From Gemmataceae bacterium (lineage in GTDB: Bacteria; Planctomycetota; Planctomycetia; Gemmatales; Gemmataceae): a stretch of DNA of 64,000 bases. The translations under genes and the position numbers were made by a program. The notes under the pieces are model-generated. The model searched no databases. It was not told the origin of the DNA and saw nothing but the letters and a program-made list of their open reading frames with translations. The stretch spans positions 62,001 through 126,000 of the forward strand of contig JAHBXO010000002.1 in assembly GCA_019636445.1 (NCBI GenBank), read 5' to 3'. This document shows positions 44,626 through 52,602 of this stretch, in pieces (the stretch's first letter is position 1; every line of letters begins with the position of its first letter).

Positions 44626-46398
44626 ATGTCCGTGTCTTCACCGCGGCCGAACCCCAGCACTGCTCGCATCCCGCTGCGAAGGGACGGCGGGGCCTTCGAA
44701 GACGACACGGATTACGAACTCTCCGATTCCGCGCTCCAGCCGGCCGTTCACTTTGTCGGCGAACATTCCAATCCAGCGACCTCGCCCCAAGCCGGCAAGC
44801 TCGACCCCGAAACCCAGGCGCTCTTTCACCAGCGGTTGCGGATCTGCTGCCTCGTCGCGGCCCTGCCCTTCTCCGTCTTCTTTGTCTCGTCGGTGTCCGG
44901 TTTCATCGAATTGTTCGGCCGGCCGGTCGTCGGCTGGACCGGCGTCTTTCTGTCCGGGTCGGTTTTCGCTCTTCTGCTGGCCGTCGCCAGCGCCCTCTGG
45001 CGCATTCCGAGCGTACCGGAAGTCGGGCTGCGCGTGCTCGAAATCGCCATCTTCGGCGCGATGGGGCTGTTCTTTGCTTATTGGTCGTTTGCGTTGCTGA
45101 CGGCCGACATCCTTCGCGCCGACATCATGACCGACGGCGTCGGTGCCTTCCGCCAGGAACAATACGCCGTGCTCGCGGCGGCGCTCATCGTCCACTTCAA
45201 CTGGTTCGCGCTGATCGTCTTTCACGGCGTGCTCGTGCCGAACAGCCTGGCGCGCGGCGCGGGCGTCGTGGCGGCCATGATCTTCGCCGCGCTGGTCGTC
45301 GACGGCATCACGGTCGGCCTGCACGAACCGACGTACCGCAACAAGTGGGTCCTGCTATCCGTGGCACTGACGATCCTGCCGACGGCGGCCGGACTCGCCG
45401 TCTTTGGCACCGCCAAGACCGCCGAGTTGCGCGAAGAGGTGCAGGTCGCCAAGCAGGCCGTACGCGAACTCGGCCAGTACCGACTCCGGCGCAAACTCGG
45501 TCAGGGTGGCATGGGCGAAGTCTACCTCGCCGAACACGCCCTCCTCAAACGACCCTGCGCCGTGAAACGGATTCATCCGAAGTTTCTCAACAGTGTCGAA
45601 CAGGTCAAGCGATTCGAACGCGAAGTGCAGACGACCGCGCAACTGCGCCACCCGAACACCGTCGAGATCTTCGACTACGGCCGCGCCGAGGACGGCACCT
45701 TCTACTACGTGATGGAATACCTGCCGGGATTGAGCCTGGAGGAGATCGTCAACCGTCACGGACCGCTGCCGCCCGAACGGGCCGTCCACCTGATCCGCCA
45801 GGTCTGCGGCGCGTTGCGGGAAGCCCACCGCTTGGGCCTCATCCATCGCGATATCAAACCATCCAACATCGTCGTGCTGCCCGACGGCAGCCCCCATGAC
45901 CAGGTCAAACTCGTCGACTTCGGCTTGGTCCAGACGCTCGCCGATGAACCGGACCCGGAGGCCAAGATCACCCGGGACGGACTAATCGTCGGCACGCCGG
46001 AATACATGTCCCCGGAACAAGCCCAGGGAATGGGATTGGACGAACGGAGCGATCTCTTCAGTCTCGGCAGCGTGCTGTATTTTCTCCTGACCGGTCGGGA
46101 AGCGTTTCACCGGGACAATCCCGTGAAGACGTTGTTGGCCGTTGTCAACGAGGAACCGGTACCCGTCCAGCGAATCATCCCCTTCGTGCCGGACGACCTG
46201 GTGGCCGTCGTGGACCGTTGCCTGACAAAGCCCCTCGACCAACGCTTCGCGAAAGCCACCGATCTCGACGCCGCCCTCGCGCATTGCGCCTGTGCCGCCG
46301 ACTGGACTCCCGCCGCTGCCGCCGTCTGGTGGGAACGTCATCCCAATACCGACTCCTCGGGCACCGATCTGAACAGCCTGCCGATCAAAGACGCCTGA
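44626..46398 (+). CDS. polytopic membrane Ser/Thr protein kinase
   Basis: A 590-residue kinase with an unusual order. Residues about 72-260 hold about six membrane helices, and the kinase domain is C-terminal (about 285-560): GQGGMG loop, Lys314, HRDIKPSN (407-414), DFG (431-433), GTPEYMSPEQ. Most bacterial PASTA- or WD40-type kinases have the kinase N-terminal, so here the membrane part would be the sensor. It lies 27 bases after the MBL gene. The target is unknown. Confidence 0.92.
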   Translation: MSVSSPRPNPSTARIPLRRDGGAFEDDTDYELSDSALQPAVHFVGEHSNPATSPQAGKLDPETQALFHQRLRICCLVAALPFSVFFVSSVSGFIELFGRPVVGWTGVFLSGSVFALLLAVASALWRIPSVPEVGLRVLEIAIFGAMGLFFAYWSFALLTADILRADIMTDGVGAFRQEQYAVLAAALIVHFNWFALIVFHGVLVPNSLARGAGVVAAMIFAALVVDGITVGLHEPTYRNKWVLLSVALTILPTAAGLAVFGTAKTAELREEVQVAKQAVRELGQYRLRRKLGQGGMGEVYLAEHALLKRPCAVKRIHPKFLNSVEQVKRFEREVQTTAQLRHPNTVEIFDYGRAEDGTFYYVMEYLPGLSLEEIVNRHGPLPPERAVHLIRQVCGALREAHRLGLIHRDIKPSNIVVLPDGSPHDQVKLVDFGLVQTLADEPDPEAKITRDGLIVGTPEYMSPEQAQGMGLDERSDLFSLGSVLYFLLTGREAFHRDNPVKTLLAVVNEEPVPVQRIIPFVPDDLVAVVDRCLTKPLDQRFAKATDLDAALAHCACAADWTPAAAAVWWERHPNTDSSGTDLNSLPIKDA

Positions 46399-46452
46399 TT
46401 CCTCGTCGAGTTCCGAACCTTCTCGACATCCGCGGTCTCGATATCTCATCGG

Positions 46453-46523
46453 GTCCTCGGGGTGTGCCGGAGGCACGCGACCCTGCGAAGGTCGAAGACC
46501 AGGTTCGATTCCTGGCGGGGACA
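46453..46523 (+). tRNA. aberrant tRNA-like element (tRNA-Arg-like, anticodon GCG)
   Basis: The acceptor stem GTCCTCG/CGGGGAC, anticodon stem CGACC/GGTCG with loop CTGCGAA (T33, GCG, A37), and T-arm CCAGG-TTCGATT-CCTGG all pair perfectly, and the discriminator is A. The D-arm is abnormal: position 8 is G instead of T, the loop is short (CCGGAGG), and the whole is only 71 bases. GCG is an unusual bacterial Arg anticodon, since CGC is normally read by an ACG (inosine) tRNA. It may be a non-functional tRNA, a tRNA-derived repeat or a regulatory mimic. No CCA is encoded. Confidence 0.4.
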
Positions 46524-46527
46524 CTGA

Positions 46528-46554
46528 GAGTGCGGAATGCGGAATGCGGAGTGG
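46528..46554. repeat. GGAATGC tandem repeat next to tRNA-like element
   Basis: GTGCGGAATGCGGAATGCGG with a 7-base period begins 4 bases after the tRNA-like element. It is the same repeat type as that in ileS and that near 61051. Confidence 0.8.
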
Positions 46555-46710
46555 AGCATGAATCGAACGATCGCGTTTGATACGTGTTGAATGATCAATT
46601 CTCGGAACACGGATCCGACAATCGATCTGATCCCACATCGGTGTTGAAGGCCGGCCAGCACATTCCATAGACTTCCAGCAACGACCATTCACGACTCGGA
46701 AGGGATTCCC

Positions 46711-48678
46711 GTGGATACGATCGCTCGCCGCGTCCGCACCGACGAACGTTTTGACGCATTCCAGGACGCCGTGCGCGAATCGACGGACCGCGCCCGGACC
46801 GCGCTGCTCTCCCAGCAACGCGGCGATGGCCACTGGGTCGGCGAACTCGAAGGCGATACGATCCTCGAATCGGAATTCGTATTGCTCCTGGCGTTCCTCG
46901 AGCGGGACACCGACCCTCGGATTCCCAAACTCGCGAACTACCTCCTCACCAGGCAACTCCCCGACGGCGGATGGCCGAACTACCCCGGCGGTCCGGCCGA
47001 ACTCAGCGTCACGGTCAAGGCGTACTTCGCCCTCAAGATCGCCGGCCATTCGCCCGACGACCCACGGATGCGCCGCGCCGCGGCCACGGTCCGTCGACTC
47101 GGCGGCGCGGAGCAATCCAACAGCTTCACGCGATTCTACCTCGCGCTGCTCGGCCAGATCCCCTATGCGAATTGCCCGACCGTGCCGGTGGAAATGGTGC
47201 TGTTGCCGCGTTGGTTCTACTTCAACATCTATGCGATGTCGGCCTGGAGCCGCACGATCGTCGTGCCCCTGGCGGTGGTGAACGCCTTCCGACCCGTGCG
47301 GAAACTCCCGGACGCATGGTCCATCCGCGAACTGTTCGTGGGCGACCCCGCCGCGGCGTGGCGGCCGGCCGTAAGCCCGAAATCCCTCTCGTGGTCGAAC
47401 GCGTTCCTCAAGCTCGACCGCGTCTTGAAGTTCGTCGAGCGGATCGGCTTCACGCCCTTCCGCCGGCGAGCGATCCGCAAGGCCGTCGCCTGGATGCGCG
47501 AACGCTTCCGAGACAGTGACGGCCTCGGCGCGATCTTCCCACCGATGATCTACACCGCGATCGTGCTCAAGTGTCTCGGCGTCCCGGAGGGCGATCCCGA
47601 GTTCGTCTGGGCGATGAAGCAACTGGACGACCTGTGCATCGTGGAGGCGGACACGGTGCGGCTGCAGCCCTGTCTGTCGCCCGTGTGGGATACGGCGCTG
47701 GCGCTCATCGGCGCGACCGACGCGGGCCAGCCGCCGGATTCCGACGAGAGCCGCGCGGCCATCGCCTGGCTGCTCGACAAGGAAGTGCGCCAACCGGGCG
47801 ACTGGACCAACACGGCGAAGCCCTGCCAGCCCGGCGGATGGTTCTTCGAGTACCGTAACGCCTTCTACCCCGACACCGACGATACCTCGATGGTGCTGAT
47901 CGCGCTGGCCAAGGCGGGGCGATCGAACGACCCCGCCGCCCGTCGCGCCATCGACTGGCTGCTGGCGATGCAGAATTCGGACGGCGGCTGGGCCGCATTC
48001 GACCGGAACATCGACAAGGAGATCCTGACGAAGGTTCCGTTCGCGGACCACAACGCCATGCTCGATCCGAGTTGCCCGGACATCTCCGCCCGCGTGCTGG
48101 AGAGCCTCTCGCACTACGGGTTCCGCATCGGTCAGAAACCGGTGGACGACGCGATCCGTTTCATTCTGCGACGGCAGGAGTCGGACGGTTCGTGGTTCGG
48201 CCGTTGGGGTGTCAACTACGTCTACGGCACCTGGCAGGTGCTGGCGGGACTGGCCGCCATCGGATTCGACATGGAGTCGCCGCCGGCGCGCCGGGGCGTG
48301 CGCTGGTTGAAGGAGCATCAGAACGCCGACGGCGGGTGGGGCGAGAGCTGCGCGACCTACGACGATCCCGGCCTCGCGGGACAGGGCGTATCGACTCCGT
48401 CGCAGACGGCGTGGGCGCTCCTGGGTCTCATGGCCGCAGGCGAAACCGAGAGCGAGGAAGTGAAGGCCGGCATCGAATATTTGCTGGCGGCGCAGTCCGC
48501 CGACGGGTTGTGGAGCGAGGAGCCGTTCACCGGTACCGGGTTCCCGAAGGTATTCTACCTCAAGTACCACATGTACCCGCAGTACTTCCCCCTGATGGCG
48601 CTCGGTCGATACGCGCGCCGGTCCGGTCGGCGCGAGCCGACGATCATCGTTTCACCAGCCGAGCCGCCGCGTCGGTGA
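46711..48678 (+). CDS. shc: squalene-hopene cyclase
   Basis: A 655-residue triterpene cyclase converting squalene to hopene, a membrane hopanoid precursor. The start is GTG, preceded by GGAAGGG. The catalytic DTDDT (DxDD class) is present in YPDTDDTSMVL. Repeated QW motifs are visible, for example QRGDGHW, QLPDGGWPNY, QNSDGGWAAF, QESDGSWFGRWG and QNADGGWGES. The DxDD type distinguishes it from oxidosqualene (sterol) cyclases, which use DCTAE. No other hopanoid gene (hpnC-E, G, H) is in the window. Membrane-associated, monotopic. Confidence 0.95.
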   Translation: MDTIARRVRTDERFDAFQDAVRESTDRARTALLSQQRGDGHWVGELEGDTILESEFVLLLAFLERDTDPRIPKLANYLLTRQLPDGGWPNYPGGPAELSVTVKAYFALKIAGHSPDDPRMRRAAATVRRLGGAEQSNSFTRFYLALLGQIPYANCPTVPVEMVLLPRWFYFNIYAMSAWSRTIVVPLAVVNAFRPVRKLPDAWSIRELFVGDPAAAWRPAVSPKSLSWSNAFLKLDRVLKFVERIGFTPFRRRAIRKAVAWMRERFRDSDGLGAIFPPMIYTAIVLKCLGVPEGDPEFVWAMKQLDDLCIVEADTVRLQPCLSPVWDTALALIGATDAGQPPDSDESRAAIAWLLDKEVRQPGDWTNTAKPCQPGGWFFEYRNAFYPDTDDTSMVLIALAKAGRSNDPAARRAIDWLLAMQNSDGGWAAFDRNIDKEILTKVPFADHNAMLDPSCPDISARVLESLSHYGFRIGQKPVDDAIRFILRRQESDGSWFGRWGVNYVYGTWQVLAGLAAIGFDMESPPARRGVRWLKEHQNADGGWGESCATYDDPGLAGQGVSTPSQTAWALLGLMAAGETESEEVKAGIEYLLAAQSADGLWSEEPFTGTGFPKVFYLKYHMYPQYFPLMALGRYARRSGRREPTIIVSPAEPPRR

Positions 48679-48714
48679 GGAGCGCCTCGACCATGGCCGT
48701 ATGCTCACCCCTTG

Positions 48715-48978
48715 CTACTCGGCGCGTTTGCCCTTCTTCGTGACGCTTGCGACGTGTTCGAAGGGTTGGAGGAGCGGCTTGCCGGCATCATCGACGCCGG
48801 AGAGTTGCTGGATCTTCTGTTCGGCGTCCTTGAGTTGCCCGTAGCAGACGCGCAGGAGTTGCACGCCGCGCTCGTAGCGGGCGAGGGCGTCGTCGAGCGT
48901 GGTGGTGCCGTCCTCCAGGTCTCGCAGAACGCGTTCCAGTTCGGCCTGCGCCTCTTCGTATCGCATCGTCTCGGCCAT
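48715..48978 (-). CDS. xseB: exodeoxyribonuclease VII small subunit
   Basis: An 87-residue subunit with the family pattern MRYEEAQAELERVLRDLEDGTTTLDDALARYERGVQLLRVC. I prefer the ATG 12 bases after the xseA stop, with TGAGG as the ribosome site, over a TTG three codons upstream. It binds XseA to form the enzyme that degrades single-stranded DNA. Its C-terminal tail is basic. Confidence 0.93.
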   Translation of the reverse strand: MAETMRYEEAQAELERVLRDLEDGTTTLDDALARYERGVQLLRVCYGQLKDAEQKIQQLSGVDDAGKPLLQPFEHVASVTKKGKRAE

Positions 48979-48989
48979 GCGGAGCAACC

Positions 48990-50213
48990 TCAGGGTGTCT
49001 TCGTTTCGAGGATCCGGCTGGTGAAGGAACCGTGGGCGAGCCGCGTCTCGACGGTGTCGCCGGCGGCGAGCGTGGCGACGTCGCGGATGGCACGTCCGTC
49101 GGCGATCGTGAGGCTGTAGCCGCGCTGGAGTACGCCGAGGGGGCTGAGCGATTCGAGTCGTTCGGCGGCGGCGGCCAATTTCTGATTCGCGAGTTCGAGC
49201 CGGCCGCGCGTCGCGAGGCGGAGCCGGGTGCCGAGTTCGTCCAACCGCTGTTCCGCGAGGCGGACGCGATCGAGCGGTTTGCGGAACGCGGGCCGCGAGG
49301 CGACGCCGTCGAGCGTCTTGCGCATCCAGTCGAACCGGCCGCGCATCGCGTCGGCCATGCGTTGGGCGGTGTCGTGGAGTGTTATCGCGAGTTCCCGGCG
49401 ATCGGGCACCAGCATCACGACCGCGGCGGACGGCGTCTCGGCGCGGCGGTCCGCCACGAGGTCCGCGATGCTCACGTCCACTTCGTGCCCCACGGCGGAA
49501 ATCACCGGAACCGTCGATTGGAAGACCGCGTCCGCGACCATCTCCTCGTTGAACGCAGCCAGATCTTCGGCGCTGCCGCCGCCGCGCCCAAGCACGATCG
49601 CGTCGAGCGGGAGCAGGCCTTCGCAGTGGAGGCGATTGAGCATCGCGACGGAGGAGGCAAGGTCAAGCGCCGCGCCGTCCCCCTGCACGCGCGAAGGGCG
49701 GACGATCACCTCCGTCGCCGGCCAGCGCTGCGCGAGCAATTCAAGCATGTCCCGGATCGCGGCACCGGTCGGGGATGCCACGAGCGCGACGCGTCGGGGG
49801 AAACGCGGCAGCGGCCGCTTCCGGTTCGGGTCGAAGTACCCCTTCGCGAGCAGTTTGTCCTTGAGCTGCCGCAGGGCGAGTTCGGCCGCGCCGAGGCCCT
49901 TCGGCTGCATCTCCTCGATGTAGAATTGACAGTCCCCCTTCGCCGGGTACAGGCTAACCCGCCCGCGTGTGAGGACTTCGAGGCCGTTCTTTGGTTCGAA
50001 CCGCAGGCGGAGGTTCATCCCGCGGAAGAACGCGCATTTGATCTGGGCGTTCGCGTCCTTGAGCGTCAGATAGATGTGGCCGGACGCGGCACGGGTGAAG
50101 TTTGAGATTTCGCCGGCGACCCAGACGTTGCCGAACTCGGATTCCAGCGAATCCTTGATTTGCCCCGTGAGGTCGGAGACGCTGATAACGGTGGCAGGAT
50201 CGGGCGGCGGCAT
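48990..50213 (-). CDS. xseA: exodeoxyribonuclease VII large subunit
   Basis: A 407-residue catalytic subunit. The selected ATG gives the standard N-terminal OB domain (SVSDLTGQIKDSLESEFGNVWVAGEISNF). The nuclease part shows RVALVASPTGAAIRDML, DAIVLGRGGGSAEDLAAFNEE, and PVISAVGHEVDVSIADLVADRRAETPSAAV. A coiled coil and a C-terminal RGYSLT segment complete it. A far upstream start would overlap the divergent lipoate ligase and lacks family support. Only 18 bases separate it from that gene. Confidence 0.94.
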   Translation of the reverse strand: MPPPDPATVISVSDLTGQIKDSLESEFGNVWVAGEISNFTRAASGHIYLTLKDANAQIKCAFFRGMNLRLRFEPKNGLEVLTRGRVSLYPAKGDCQFYIEEMQPKGLGAAELALRQLKDKLLAKGYFDPNRKRPLPRFPRRVALVASPTGAAIRDMLELLAQRWPATEVIVRPSRVQGDGAALDLASSVAMLNRLHCEGLLPLDAIVLGRGGGSAEDLAAFNEEMVADAVFQSTVPVISAVGHEVDVSIADLVADRRAETPSAAVVMLVPDRRELAITLHDTAQRMADAMRGRFDWMRKTLDGVASRPAFRKPLDRVRLAEQRLDELGTRLRLATRGRLELANQKLAAAAERLESLSPLGVLQRGYSLTIADGRAIRDVATLAAGDTVETRLAHGSFTSRILETKTP

Positions 50214-50231
50214 GGAGAGAGAGTAGCGGAG

Positions 50232-51317
50232 ATGACGGTGTTTGAAAATGACGGTAGCAGGATCGCGGTCCAGATGGCGGAGGGCCGCATCCGGTCGGTG
50301 GCGTGGAACAGCGCCGTGGGGATTCGTCCCGAGTCGCGTCGGGACAACATAATCGCGATCATGGCTGAAGCGATCACGGGGCTGCCCGTGGACACGGAAC
50401 CGGCGGCGATCGCGGCGCGACTCCGCGCGGCGATCCCCTTCGGTGTGGAACTGACCGACACGACGTCGCAGAACCTGGCGAACGCGATCCACGCCGTGCT
50501 CGGCTCACCGACACCAACAATTCGTATCGGTAGTTTCACGCCCGAGTTGATCGACGAACTCACACGGCCCTGGCGCGGGTACGATTGGCGCGTGATTCCG
50601 GAAGAGCCACTCCCGGCCGCGATCAATGTCACGCTCGATGAAATCTTGAGCGAGGCGGACCGGCCCAGCGTGCGATTCTGGAACTGGTCCGAACCGGCGG
50701 TCGTCATCGGACGCTGCCAGTCGATCGCGAACGAGGTGGATCGGGAGGCGATGGCGGCCCGGGGCATTGCGCTCGTTCGGCGATCGTCGGGCGGCGGGGC
50801 GATGTTCGTGCAACCGCACGGTACGATCACGTGGTCGATGGTGCTGCCGGAGGAGGCGGTCGCCGGGCTGACGATCCGGCAGAGCTACGAAGTGTGCGAC
50901 GCGTGGGCGATCCGGTGTCTGCGGGAACTCGGCGCGGATGCGCATCACGTTCCGGTGAACGACATCGCCTGTGCCGAGGGGAAGATCGCCGGCGCAGCGC
51001 AGGCGCGACGGAGGGGCCGCGTGCTGCACCACACGACGCTGGCGTACGACCTTCGGATGGACGAACTGGCCGCGGTGCTGCGCATCGGCCGGGAGCGCCC
51101 GGCGGGGCACGCGGTCGCGTCGGCGGCGAAAGTCGTCGCGCCGCTCCGGGCGCAGCTCGCCCTGCCCCGTTCGACAGTCGCGTCGGCGTTGACCGATGCG
51201 TTTCGATTGCGATTCGGCGGGCGAACCGAACCGTTGACCGGGTCAGAACTCGCCCAGGCCGCCGAATTATCGCGGTCAAAATACGCCGATCCGGTCTGGA
51301 CGGAATCGTTCGCCTGA
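50232..51317 (+). CDS. lipoate-protein ligase A family protein with N-terminal accessory domain
   Basis: A 361-residue ligase. The catalytic domain has RFWNWSEPAVVIGRCQ, RRSSGGGAMFVQPHGTITWSMVL and the lysine motif CAEGKIAGAAQARRRG, the landmarks of LplA-type lipoate/octanoate transfer. About 95 N-terminal residues (IAVQMAEGRIRSVAWNSAVG) resemble the LplA accessory domain, which in most LplA proteins is C-terminal or a separate LplB. It would attach lipoate to dehydrogenase E2 or glycine cleavage H proteins. It is divergent from xseA. Confidence 0.85.
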   Translation: MTVFENDGSRIAVQMAEGRIRSVAWNSAVGIRPESRRDNIIAIMAEAITGLPVDTEPAAIAARLRAAIPFGVELTDTTSQNLANAIHAVLGSPTPTIRIGSFTPELIDELTRPWRGYDWRVIPEEPLPAAINVTLDEILSEADRPSVRFWNWSEPAVVIGRCQSIANEVDREAMAARGIALVRRSSGGGAMFVQPHGTITWSMVLPEEAVAGLTIRQSYEVCDAWAIRCLRELGADAHHVPVNDIACAEGKIAGAAQARRRGRVLHHTTLAYDLRMDELAAVLRIGRERPAGHAVASAAKVVAPLRAQLALPRSTVASALTDAFRLRFGGRTEPLTGSELAQAAELSRSKYADPVWTESFA

Positions 51318-51416
51318 CGATACCATCGTGATTCCTCTCGATTCCTCCCGTTTCGCCCGGTCGGATGCCGGTAAAATTCCTGTGAGTGGATACTCCCGCA
51401 ACGCGAGGCGCACGCC

Positions 51417-52517
51417 GTGGGCCAAAAAATCGAACAAGACCTGCAGCGGTTCCGCAAGATCGTGCGCGGCAAGGTGAAATCGAACCTGTCGAAGTACATC
51501 AGCCGCGGCGAGATGATCGGCAAGAAGGGGAACGACCTCGTGTCGATCCCGATCCCGTCGATCAACACCCCGCAATTCCGCTACGGGAACAAAGGTTCCG
51601 GCGGCGTGGGCGTCGGCGAGGGCCAGCCCGGCCAACCACTCACGCAACCGTCCGAAGACGGCGACCCGCAAGCCGGCGACCAGCCAGGCGGCCACATTCT
51701 CGAAGTCGACCTGACGATGGAGGAACTGGCGGACATCCTCGGCGAGGAGTTGGCCCTGCCCCGCATCGAACCGAAGGGGAAGAAGAACGTCGTCACGGAG
51801 AAGGACAAGTATTCGTCCATCCGCAACGTCGGCCCGGAGAGCCTGCGCCACTTCAAGCGCACCTACAAGCGCGCCCTGAAGCGGCAGATCTCGACCGGCA
51901 CGTACAACCCGGTCGATCCGCTGGTCGTGCCGATCCGCGAGGACAAGCAATACCGCAGCTGGAAGGAAGTGCAGAAGCCCGACGCCGTCGCGTGCGTGAT
52001 CTACATGATGGACGTGTCCGGCAGCATGACCGACGAGCAGAAGGAGATCGTGCGGATCGAATCGTTCTGGATCGACACCTGGATCAAGCGGCATTATCAG
52101 GGCGTCGAAACGGTCTACATCGTGCACGACGCTCAGGCTCACGAAGTGGACGAACACACGTTCTACCACACGCGGGAGTCCGGCGGCACGAAGATCAGCA
52201 CCGCCTACGAGCTGGCGAACAAGATCATGGACGCGCGCTTTCCCGCGAGCGAGTGGAACGTCTACGCCTTCCACTTCAGCGATGGCGACAACTGGGGCGA
52301 CGACAACGCCAAATGCCTGGCGTTGCTCAAGGAAACCATGCTGCCGAAGCTGAACCTCTTCGGCTACGGCCAGGTGGAATCGCCCTACGGCAGCGGCGAG
52401 TTCTTCGACCACGTCAGCGAACTGCTCGACGAACACGACAACGTGGTGGCGACGAAGGTGCCGGACCGCGACGCGATCCTCGGCAGCATCAAGGAATTCC
52501 TGAAGACGGGGAGGTAA
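51417..52517 (+). CDS. YeaH/YhbH family (DUF444) protein
   Basis: A 366-residue protein starting with GTG. IEQDLQRFRKIVRGKVKSNLSKYISRGEM and IPSINTPQFRYG form the family N-terminus. A Gly-rich insert (about 65-95) follows, and the C-terminal half is a von Willebrand A-type domain with the MIDAS DVSGSMTDEQ. In enterobacteria YeaH is encoded next to the PrkA kinase and the SpoVR homologue YcgB, and is linked to starvation stress. Here the kinase of the next gene takes the PrkA position. Confidence 0.94.
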   Translation: MGQKIEQDLQRFRKIVRGKVKSNLSKYISRGEMIGKKGNDLVSIPIPSINTPQFRYGNKGSGGVGVGEGQPGQPLTQPSEDGDPQAGDQPGGHILEVDLTMEELADILGEELALPRIEPKGKKNVVTEKDKYSSIRNVGPESLRHFKRTYKRALKRQISTGTYNPVDPLVVPIREDKQYRSWKEVQKPDAVACVIYMMDVSGSMTDEQKEIVRIESFWIDTWIKRHYQGVETVYIVHDAQAHEVDEHTFYHTRESGGTKISTAYELANKIMDARFPASEWNVYAFHFSDGDNWGDDNAKCLALLKETMLPKLNLFGYGQVESPYGSGEFFDHVSELLDEHDNVVATKVPDRDAILGSIKEFLKTGR

Positions 52518-52602
52518 TTCCCGGCGATTGCTGGACTTCGCACCCGATTCGCCGCTAGGCTGATGGTAGGCGGTTTCCCGGATTCACGCGGGGGACGCGA
52601 GC

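Larger units (their letters stand above)
46399..46710. other. intergenic region with tRNA-like element and repeat
   Basis: Besides the tRNA-like element and the repeat annotated below, a weak promoter for squalene-hopene cyclase may be read as TTGAAG (46644-46649) and TAGACT (46668-46673) with an 18-base spacer. No protein gene is seen. Confidence 0.35.

Noticed and set aside
45982..48570. 862-codon minus-strand ORF
   Set aside because: Antisense to squalene-hopene cyclase, and it reads through the tRNA-like element and the repeat, which explains its low-complexity peptides.
48990..50492. Longer xseA from an upstream start
   Set aside because: The extra 93 residues are Arg-rich shadow of the divergent lipoate ligase and lie outside the XseA family N-terminus.
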